Source: Bacteroidales bacterium
Lineage (GTDB): Bacteria; Bacteroidota; Bacteroidia; Bacteroidales; UBA1402
NCBI GenBank assembly: GCA_023230125.1
Contig: JALNXZ010000118.1
Span: 1 to 5,480 of the forward strand
Direction of reading: 5' to 3'
Length of the DNA: 5,480 nucleotides
Shown here: in pieces, positions 1-5,296 of the stretch
Layout of the letters: each line of letters opens with the position of its first letter
Position numbering within the stretch: position 1 is the first letter of the stretch
Translations under genes and position numbers: made by a program
The notes under the pieces: model-generated
Seen by the model: only the letters and a program-made list of their open reading frames with translations
Databases searched by the model: none
What the model was told of the DNA's origin: nothing

Positions 1-2
1 TG

Positions 3-1154
3 CTGACGACAGCGCTCCCCCAGCACCGGTGGATCCTTGACGCGCTCCCGCCGTCGGCGTGCCTCGGGGAGACGCCTGCGCAGTCGCTGGCCGAGGCATG
101 GGGAGACGAGCACGCTTTCCGTCTCGCCGGGATACCGGCGCTCCGGATCTACGAGCGGGACAGTCACCTGATCACCCATACCCCCGAAGACCGGCCGGAG
201 CGGCTCAACTACACCCTCGCCGCCGAGTGCGCACGGGTCGTCGCCGGGACGGTTGTGGGGCTTGATGCGGCCGGCGACGAGCCTGAGATCAATCTTTGGG
301 TCGAGAACGGGACGGTGACGTTCACGGCCACGGACAACGCCTTGGTTGAGGTGATCGTCGACGGCACCAGCCTCGGGATGCTCCTGTCCGGGTCGGTGAC
401 CCTCCCGGGAGGGTCACACGTCGTGCAGGCGGTCACCTACGGCCCCACCGGGACGAAAGCGGTCGCGACGGTCATGGGGGAGGGGGTGGAGATCGTGCCG
501 CCGGCGGCATCCGGGAGCGGCATCGCTATTCCTTTTGGGAGCATAGCCGAACCCGGCGAAGAACCTCCGTTCCACTTCGGATATGCGCCAACCCTGCTTT
601 CATACCACCTCGACCGGCCGGACGAGGTCGCCAGGGTTGACGGTTACTTTGACGGGGTCCTGATCCGGGATCTCGAAAACGACCATGCGGTGATCCCGGT
701 CGCAGGGCCGCACTCCTTCACGGCCGTGGCCTACGGAGCCGACGGCGCGGTGCTCGGGGCCGACCGGGACGACTTCGCACTGCAGGGTTTCAGGAGCGCG
801 CATCTCGACGGCGGGCTCCTGGAGGTCAATGAGACCGGCGGGGTTACCTGTTCCGCGTCGGCCCGCACCTACACCTACACCTACAATCCCGACGAGCGGT
901 ATTATATCGTGGTGGGATGCGACTACCGGGACACCGCGGACGTGTTTCTGCAGATGACGGCGTTTCAGGTGGAACGTCCCGACGGTTATAAGGATGACCG
1001 CCGTTTCTTTGACATGCCAGTCCTCAACGACTCCCGGAGGGAGGAGAAAACGGTCATCCTGGACCCGGAGGGGCCGGGCACCTACCACTGGACCGTCTCC
1101 TGCAGCGAGGGGGACGGAAGGGCCGCGGAGACCGGGAGCCTCGTCCTCCGGTGA
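3..1154 (+). CDS. M28-family zinc peptidase, C-terminal part with Ig-like modules (5' end outside window)
   Basis: The frame is open from the left edge to a TGA at 1152-1154 (383 codons visible), so the start lies outside. Codons 33-87 match the end of an M28 (aminopeptidase Y/Ap1-like) catalytic domain: a GDEHAFRLAGIPALRIYE stretch corresponds to the family's SDHxxFxxxGIPA region. HTPED follows (codons 59-63), in which H59 is the likely last zinc ligand, and then RLNYTLAAECARVV, the usual terminal helix. The earlier ligands lie outside the window. Three beta-rich modules follow, at about codons 93-164, 171-262 and 265-383. The first two share a VDG...G.H...AVxYGxxG pattern, suggesting a duplicated Ig-like fold. 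The third has three cysteines and a TYTYTY run. From family knowledge, such enzymes are exported and cleave N-terminal residues from peptides, and the appended modules probably bind a surface or substrate. The GTG at 255 is internal, not a start. The M28 call is firm; the role of the modules is inferred. Confidence 0.8.
   Translation: MTTALPQHRWILDALPPSACLGETPAQSLAEAWGDEHAFRLAGIPALRIYERDSHLITHTPEDRPERLNYTLAAECARVVAGTVVGLDAAGDEPEINLWVENGTVTFTATDNALVEVIVDGTSLGMLLSGSVTLPGGSHVVQAVTYGPTGTKAVATVMGEGVEIVPPAASGSGIAIPFGSIAEPGEEPPFHFGYAPTLLSYHLDRPDEVARVDGYFDGVLIRDLENDHAVIPVAGPHSFTAVAYGADGAVLGADRDDFALQGFRSAHLDGGLLEVNETGGVTCSASARTYTYTYNPDERYYIVVGCDYRDTADVFLQMTAFQVERPDGYKDDRRFFDMPVLNDSRREEKTVILDPEGPGTYHWTVSCSEGDGRAAETGSLVLR
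867..884 (+). repeat. Three perfect tandem copies of ACCTAC inside the peptidase gene
   Basis: ACCTAC occurs three times in a row (867-872, 873-878, 879-884) and encodes TYTYTY in the third C-terminal module. The unit is six bases, so gain or loss of a copy would keep the frame and only change the length of a Thr-Tyr strand. Confidence 0.7.
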
Positions 1155-1182
1155 ACCTACCTGAACTCCGATGCCGGTAACA

Positions 1183-1218
1183 GTCCAATATATCGGACAT
1201 ATGTCCAAAAGTTTGGAC
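1183..1218. promoter_or_regulatory. Double dyad GTCC-N8-GGAC, repeated at 20-bp spacing
   Basis: GTCC (1183-1186), 8 bases, GGAC (1195-1198), 4 bases, GTCC (1203-1206), 8 bases, GGAC (1215-1218). The two 16-bp dyads are spaced by 20 bp, about two helical turns. The central part, 1195-1206, is itself a perfect 12-bp palindrome. The second dyad is a 7-bp inverted repeat around AG (1203-1218). The geometry suits two dimers of a helix-turn-helix regulator, or mutually exclusive RNA hairpins. It begins 29 bp after the peptidase stop, and no intact gene lies directly downstream, so its target is unknown. Confidence 0.45.
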
Positions 1219-1224
1219 GCTCGG

Positions 1225-1250
1225 GGGGAGCACCTCAGGGGGCCCTCCCC
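1225..1250. repeat. GC-rich inverted repeat downstream of the peptidase gene
   Basis: GGGGAG (1225-1230) pairs with CTCCCC (1245-1250) around a 14-base loop. It could help end transcription of the peptidase gene, but no T tract follows directly, so the role is uncertain. Nothing else convincing is seen between 1155 and 1333 besides this and the GTCC/GGAC array. A TTATCATATT stretch at 1254-1263 is only weakly TATA-like. Confidence 0.25.
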
Positions 1251-1431
1251 TCGTTATCATATTGCAATCAGGCGCAACCATACATGCCCGGGCGAGCCCC
1301 CATGTCGCGGGTGTTTAAGGTCTTCCTCCGCCGCTAAGCCCTACTCGATCTCATAGCACCAATCAGGCCCTTTACGAGGCTTGCAACCCGGCTTCCGGTA
1401 ACATCCGGAGAGCCCTCGGTCCCGTCAGGCA

Positions 1432-1894
1432 TTACGCGTCGGTCGCCAGAGGCCAGAACTTCGGGATGATGTCCCGCTCATCATAGATGACATGCACGAT
1501 CTTCTGCACTCCGTCGATCTCGACGGTCCCGGCTTGGGCGATGACGAGCGACGTCGTGCCGCACCGGACCGTCCCGAGGATCACGCCGCCGCCGACCGAG
1601 AAGGATGCGGAACTCCCGGGTTCCCCGGCGACCGTCCCCTCGAAGAACCAGATACGGGGCAGGGCGGCAGCGAATGTGCCCGACTCATTCTTAACGAAGG
1701 CCCGGGCGCCTTCGGCAACAGGGCCCGGCACCGGTTCGATGTCGAGCACGAACTCCCGGCCGGAGAGGCGGGAGGTTTGTGAGGGTCACCTCGCCGGCCG
1801 GCGGGACCGGGCTGAAATACGCAGGATCGGCCACGGCCACGTGTGTCGTAGGGCCGGCCGGCATCCGCTCTCGATCTTCTCTCACCATGACCAC
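1432..1894 (-). pseudogene. Frameshifted fragment of a metalloprotease-propeptide-like protein
   Basis: Two overlapping frames on the - strand make one protein-like chain. The first part (from about 1856 down to 1768) reads HVAVADPAYFSPVPP then GEVTLTNLPPL. The second part (1764 down to the TAA at 1432-1434) reads SGREFVLDIEPVPGPV and then contains FFEGTVAGEPGSSASFSVGGG. The pattern of an aromatic, GTVxGxPxSSxxxSV, then GTV and a final IDG strand resembles propeptides of reprolysin-type (M12-like) secreted metallopeptidases. That is a pattern judgement, not a search result. The frames switch at 1762-1768, in a GAGAG run, as if a CT dinucleotide was lost. No hydrophobic signal peptide precedes HVAVADP: the nearest ATG (1894) gives a charged MVMVREDRER start. 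No catalytic HExxH follows, so both ends look broken. The 5' end abuts the IS4-type transposase remnant, suggesting that transposition or deletion truncated it. Confidence 0.5.
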
Positions 1895-1900
1895 CGCAGG

Positions 1901-2059
1901 ACCCAGCAGGTCTACAAGAGACAGGTCAGAATCCTGCTCCAGAACCTGGAACAGTGGGAGGAGTTCGTGGCCAGCCGATCCCGGATCGAGGATGGCTTCA
2001 AGGTGGCCAAAGAAGCGTTCTCGTTACGGAGATTACACCGCTATTCAAGACACTCAGTC
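1901..2059 (+). pseudogene. IS4-type DDE transposase, C-terminal fragment, first piece
   Basis: 53 codons read from about 1901 to 2059 as QVYKRQVRILLQNLEQWEEF, then RSRIEDGFKVAKEAF and SLRRLHRYSRHSV. The spacing R-x3-E-x6-K (R, then E codon 1988-1990, then K) fits the IS4-family signature around the third catalytic acidic residue; the Tyr normally preceding it is not conserved. The two catalytic Asp and most of the protein are missing on the left, where the sequence meets the protease relic between about 1880 and 1905. On the right the frame is interrupted at 2059/2060 by the TnpB element and resumes at 3156. The left boundary is approximate. Confidence 0.65.
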
Positions 2060-2180
2060 GTGACTGCTCCCCCTCCTCTCGTCGGGGGCGTCTTGGGTTA
2101 TCCCTGAGATTGCAGTCCCAATCTCATAATATTGATCGCTGCGTTCTGATCCCGATCCATCACCAACCCACAATGCGGGC
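2040..2180 (-). ncRNA. Predicted omega RNA (reRNA) at the RE end with guide from the flank
   Basis: TnpB proteins of this family use an RNA made from the 3' end of tnpB and the element's right end, with the guide read from the adjacent flank. Here the RE ends GAGGAGGGGGAGCAGTCAC on the - strand (to 2060). The guide would start GACTGAGTG at 2059 and run into the IS4-type transposase sequence to about 2040. The 5' limit (about 2180) is a guess. The RNA is inferred from element architecture, with no direct promoter or processing signal seen. Confidence 0.4.
2069..2088. repeat. RE-side hairpin of the TnpB element
   Basis: CCCCC (2069-2073) and GGGGG (2084-2088) pair around a 10-base loop, between the tnpB stop codon and the element end at 2060. 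It would be the 3' hairpin of the predicted omega RNA and/or the structure bound by TnpA at the right end. Confidence 0.5.
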
Positions 2181-3117
2181 AGGAATGAACACGATCAGAA
2201 AGCGTCTTTGCGACGACCATTCCACATCGGGAACACTGCTGAGACGTGTTTCTGGGGTTCACCAGGATCACGCGCGAGCCAGCCTCTTCCGCTTTGCTCT
2301 CAGTGATCGAGATGAACATCGTCCAGGCGACATCGGCAATGCTTTTTGCCAGGCTGTGGTTTTTCTGCATGTTTGCGATATTCAGATCCTCGAACACAAT
2401 CGTCCCGAACCGATCCACCAACTTCCGGGAGGTCTGGTGAGCAAAATTGAGCCGTCTGTTGGCGATCCGTTCGTGAACGTGCGCGACGATCTACCGGGCT
2501 TTCTTCCGTTCTGGAGTACCTTTCTCCGCTTTTGAGAGCCTTCTCTGTGCTTTTGCAAGGGCTTTCTCGTCCGTGCGGAAGAACCGTAGATTCTCGATCT
2601 TTTCTCCGTTCGAGAGGGTGGCAAAGGATTCGAGACCAACATCGATCCCGACTGTGGTCTCCTTCCGTGGTGCAGGCGTGGGATCGTACTCGACCGAGAA
2701 GCAGGCATACCACTTCCCGGTCGATGACCGCCAGATCGTGAGCGTCTTGATTGTCCCTTCAACCGGGCGATGAAGGACGACCCTCACGTCTCCGATCTTC
2801 GAGAGATGGAGGTGGTTTCCATCGAGGTTGAACCCATACTGAGGATAGGTGAAACTGTCGTATCGCCCCTTCCCCTTGAACCGAGGGTATCCAAGGGTTT
2901 CTCCTGCCTTTACGCGCCGGAAGAAGGCTTTGAAGGCAAGATCAACGCGCATCTGAACATTCTGAAGAACCTGAGAATGAACCTGGTTTAGATCGGGTCG
3001 CTCCTTTTTCCATTGGGTCAGGATCTTGTTGGTTTCATAGAGAGAAATGGGACGCTGCTCCTGCTCCCACGCGTTCTTTCGCAATGCGTAATAAGGGTGC
3101 CGGAGGACGGCATTCAT
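2098..3117 (-). pseudogene. tnpB: TnpB RNA-guided nuclease, N-terminally truncated and interrupted by TAG at codon 209
   Basis: One frame runs from the ATG at 3117-3115 to the TAA at 2100-2098 (339 codons), broken only by TAG at 2493-2491. The RuvC parts are in order: GIDVGLESF (D159), VFEDLNIANM (E243) and DRDQNAAINI (D323). A C4 zinc finger CSRC...CPHC (C295, C298, C313, C316) lies before the last Asp. SQVLQNVQMRVDLAFKAFFR and GYPRFKGKGRYDSFTYPQ are typical TnpB segments. The usual N-terminal strand and KxRxYPT region, about 30 residues, is absent: recognisable family sequence begins at ALRKNAWEQ (residue 11), and an in-frame TAG sits three codons before the ATG. Known TnpB needs the N-terminal domain for RNA and TAM binding, so this copy is probably inactive even if the TAG is read. 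TAG stands where Lys would fit (KKAR-TAG-IVAHVHER), consistent with an AAG to TAG change. Other readings are read-through or pyrrolysine. Confidence 0.8.
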
Positions 3118-3135
3118 CCCCCACTAAAGTGGGGG
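3118..3135. repeat. LE-side hairpin next to the tnpB start
   Basis: CCCCCACT (3118-3125) and AGTGGGGG (3128-3135) form a perfect 8-bp inverted repeat around AA, realistically a 6-bp stem with a 6-base loop. It lies 20 bases inside the left end of the element and directly touches the tnpB ATG, so it overlaps any ribosome-binding site. Position and form fit an IS200/IS605 left-end hairpin. Its closeness to the coding region also marks the place where the N-terminal tnpB codons are missing. Confidence 0.6.
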
Positions 3136-3155
3136 GCCTTCTGCCTGTTTTCTTC

Positions 3156-3161
3156 GTAAAA
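3156..3161 (-). other. Target/TAM-like site TTTTAC at the left end
   Basis: On the - strand TTTTAC directly precedes the element. IS200/IS605 elements insert 3' of a short T-rich motif (TTAC for IS608, TTGAT for ISDra2), which TnpB also recognises as its TAM. In the reconstructed empty site TTTTAC is followed at once by GACTGAGTG, the start of the predicted guide, which is the order required for TnpB targeting. Confidence 0.5.
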
Positions 3162-3251
3162 GTCGTCGTGGTGAATGTACTTCTGGTAGGGGCGACAATA
3201 GCAGCGGGAGTTAACGAAAAGAAGAAATTACAGAGGGTCGCGGAGTGGTGA
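3156..3251 (+). pseudogene. IS4-type DDE transposase, C-terminal fragment, second piece
   Basis: From 3156 the frame reads VKVVVVNVLLVGATIAAGVN then EKKKLQRVAEW and stops at TGA 3249-3251 (31 residues). It continues exactly from the codon ending at 2059 once the TnpB element is removed, giving YSRHSVVKVVVVNVLLVG. The hydrophobic VVVVNVLLVGA helix after the SV motif is typical of the C-terminus of such transposases. It is too short to be expressed as a protein. Confidence 0.7.
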
Positions 3252-3453
3252 GGCGGGGAGGGGGCTAATCTTCTTGCTTTTGATGTGTAGCCGCCTGTTC
3301 TACATACCCTGGAGATGATTTTCGTAACTGTTGAAATACCGGCAATGCTCAACACCGCGCGCAAGCCCGTCGACCCCTTGCGCAGCCAGGCCACGAGGGA
3401 GCGTACAGGATCCGGCAGTTCTACGAGGCGAAGCGGAAACCTGCCCCGCTTCG
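3252..3453. other. Gap between the transposase remnant and the kinase gene
   Basis: This should hold the right end of the IS4-type element, but the other end is lost, so its terminal inverted repeat cannot be identified. Short inverted repeats are present (TGTAG/CTACA near 3285-3304 and GTTGA/TCAAC near 3330-3353), too weak to call. A + strand open frame from about 3335 to the TAA at 3479-3481 ends in a protein-like YRIRQFYEAKRKPAPLRYGG and overlaps the kinase stop by 28 bases. It is unassigned. Confidence 0.3.
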
Positions 3454-5292
3454 TTACGGGGGTTTCAGGGACAACCGATAATCGGTGACCGATCCGGTTT
3501 CGCGTATCCGCCAGGCTTTGGGGGGTACTAAGATCTCAAATCTTGCTCCTTTCCCTTCCTCACCGGTCTCCTCGATTGTGATACCTGTGATGCTGAGAAT
3601 CTCCCTGGCTAGAAATAGACCATATCCGGTATTCTTCCCGACGCCCCTGTAGAAGATCCTTTTCTTCATCTCCTGAGGGACACCAGTCCCGTTGTCCTCG
3701 ATAATAATGACACCGGAACCATCCATCTCCCGGAACGACACCGTAATCTCCGTCGCCCTTCCCCCATGACGAACGGTGTCGTCTATCAGATTGAAGAACA
3801 CCCGCTCAAGGAGCGGATCCGCATAGACCTCCAACGGACCCACGGCAATATCCAGGTGGACCCCTTCAAGTGGGGCGCTCTTCGCCGCTTCCTGCACCAC
3901 CCGACCCACGCACTGCCACGTGGCGGTCTTCATCCCCATATCCTGATAATCGCGGGTGAACATGATCTGTGCCTGGATAGCCCTGACCGCCCTCATCACG
4001 CCCTTGAGATTCTCCTCTGCGGTCGAGCCGGGGGACACCCCCTCTTTGAGGAGTTCGAGATCCCACGTAACCGCCATGATACTGTTCAGGATATCGTGCC
4101 GCGTAATGGACGACAGCAGGTTCAGTTTTTTATTGACCTCGCGGAGCGAGCGGCGGTACTGTTGCATCTCCGTAACGTCCTTGGAGATCCCGACGCAACG
4201 GACGGGGCGACCGGACGGATCCCATTTGGTTACCTCACCCCTGGAGTACACTCCAATCCACTGGCCGGTCGTGCCCCGGATGCGGTATTCGACATCGAAA
4301 CAGGGGATTTTTCCGGCAAGGTGTTCATCGAGCGCCTGCGTGACCCGATGAACATCGTCCGGGTGTATGAGTCCGAACCAGGCATTCCGGAAGCCGCCTG
4401 CTTCATCGGGAGAAATGCGGACCTGATCAACCCAGGAACTGTTCAGGACCGCCCTGTCGGCCGCGATATCCCAGTCCCAGACAGACAGATCCGCCCCTTT
4501 CATAGCAAGGTTCAGGCGCTCTTCACTTTCTCTGAGCGCTTTTTCCATACTCTTCCGCTCAGTGACATCAACGCACGAAAACAGGATGCAGAGGGGATTG
4601 CCGGACTTATCGGCGACAAGGTGCACAGAGACCTGAGCGTCGATACCCGATCCCTGTGCCTCCAGGACCGTCGATTCGCCGATCCAGCTGCCTTCGTTGA
4701 GCACGGTACGCAATATTTTCGGGGTATCGTCGTCAAACGTGATGAGATCGCCAATCGGCCTGCCAAGCAAATCCGCTTCGTTGCACCCTGTCAGCTTGAG
4801 AAACGACCCGTTCACACACGTGATGGTCCCTGCAAGGTCCGTCGTCGCGATGCCCTCAAGGGACGAGGCAATGGCGTATTCGTGTATCCGTAACACTCGT
4901 TCCAGTTGTTTGCGTTCAATTGCGTAGTGGATAACCCGCGACAGCCTATCGCTGTCGAGGTTCCCCTTGATGAGGTAGTCCTGAGCGCCTTCCTTCACGG
5001 CCTCAAGGGCCATAGATTCAACGTCGAACCCGGAGAGCACGATGATCGGAATTTCCGCCGTCTGGTTGAACACCCTTCTGAACGTATCCAGCCCCCAGCT
5101 GTCGGGCAGGGCAAGGTCGGTGATCACGATATCAAACTGTCCTATCTGTATCTGCGCCATCCCTTCGGAGAGACGTTCCACCCATACGAGATCGAACCGT
5201 TTTTCTTCGAACGCATTCAGTATCTCCCGGATCAGCAACGCATCGGATGGGTTATCCTCGATAAGAAGCACTCTGAGGGGGTACCGGATCAT
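3454..5292 (-). CDS. Cytoplasmic histidine kinase, REC-PAS-PAS-phosphoacceptor-HATPase
   Basis: This 612-residue sensor kinase should autophosphorylate and pass phosphate to a response regulator. Residues 1-128 are a receiver domain with acidic pocket E12/D13, phosphoacceptor D59 (ITDLALPD), S87 and K109. PAS domains follow at about 136-248 and 259-380, the second of the HPDD type, with conserved D-V-T-E linkers (242-245 and after the second PAS). H399 in ITRHDILN is the phosphorylation site, in the form common in methanogen kinases. The ATPase has the N box NLIDDTVRHG (N501, D505), G1 box EDNGTG and G2 box TGYGLFLAREIL. No membrane segment is seen, so it senses an internal signal. ATG 5292 is preferred over an upstream in-frame start (5343) because the receiver begins at once, GGTGGAG lies 9 bases upstream, and the preceding gene ends 4 bases before. 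D505 replaces the Asn that binds Mg-ATP in related kinases. Confidence 0.9.
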   Translation of the reverse strand: MIRYPLRVLLIEDNPSDALLIREILNAFEEKRFDLVWVERLSEGMAQIQIGQFDIVITDLALPDSWGLDTFRRVFNQTAEIPIIVLSGFDVESMALEAVKEGAQDYLIKGNLDSDRLSRVIHYAIERKQLERVLRIHEYAIASSLEGIATTDLAGTITCVNGSFLKLTGCNEADLLGRPIGDLITFDDDTPKILRTVLNEGSWIGESTVLEAQGSGIDAQVSVHLVADKSGNPLCILFSCVDVTERKSMEKALRESEERLNLAMKGADLSVWDWDIAADRAVLNSSWVDQVRISPDEAGGFRNAWFGLIHPDDVHRVTQALDEHLAGKIPCFDVEYRIRGTTGQWIGVYSRGEVTKWDPSGRPVRCVGISKDVTEMQQYRRSLREVNKKLNLLSSITRHDILNSIMAVTWDLELLKEGVSPGSTAEENLKGVMRAVRAIQAQIMFTRDYQDMGMKTATWQCVGRVVQEAAKSAPLEGVHLDIAVGPLEVYADPLLERVFFNLIDDTVRHGGRATEITVSFREMDGSGVIIIEDNGTGVPQEMKKRIFYRGVGKNTGYGLFLAREILSITGITIEETGEEGKGARFEILVPPKAWRIRETGSVTDYRLSLKPP

Positions 5293-5296
5293 GACA

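Larger units (their letters stand above)
2060..3155 (-). mobile_element. IS200/IS605-family element, tnpB-only (IS1341-like), inserted in the transposase gene
   Basis: This 1096-bp segment carries only tnpB, read on the - strand. Its limits come from the interrupted host gene: joining 2059 to 3156 restores an unbroken 84-residue transposase C-terminus. On the - strand the upstream flank ends in CTTTTAC and the element ends in GCAGTCAC. A TTTAC-like target and a TCAC-type right end suit IS200/IS605 elements, which insert 3' of a short target without duplicating it. Hairpins lie near both ends (3118-3135 and 2069-2088). TCGT occurs at both junctions (2058-2061 and 3154-3157), so the ends could shift by up to two bases without changing the restored product. 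No tnpA Y1 transposase is present, so mobility would need one in trans. Confidence 0.8.

Noticed and set aside
600..1208. - strand frame of 202 codons
   Set aside because: It is antisense to the peptidase modules, with no domain pattern of its own.
1171..1356. + strand frame of 61 codons after the peptidase gene
   Set aside because: Low-complexity translation without a ribosome-binding site. It spans the GTCC/GGAC array and shows no family likeness.
1487..1900. Left part of the + strand frame that ends in the transposase fragment
   Set aside because: Only the part from about 1901 looks like a transposase. The earlier codons are antisense to the protease relic.
2300..2762. Two - strand frames of 137 and 126 codons beside tnpB
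   Set aside because: They are out-of-frame shadows of tnpB, which has the RuvC and zinc-finger motifs in a single other frame.
2060..3155. TnpB element as an active RNA-guided nuclease system
   Set aside because: The catalytic residues are kept, but the missing N-terminus and the TAG at codon 209 make activity of this copy unlikely. It is reported as a pseudogene with a possibly still transcribed RNA.
3766..4893. Long + strand frame (375 codons) antisense to the kinase
   Set aside because: It lies fully inside the kinase gene, which has all domain motifs. The antisense frame shows no recognisable domain and is a product of GC-rich codon use.
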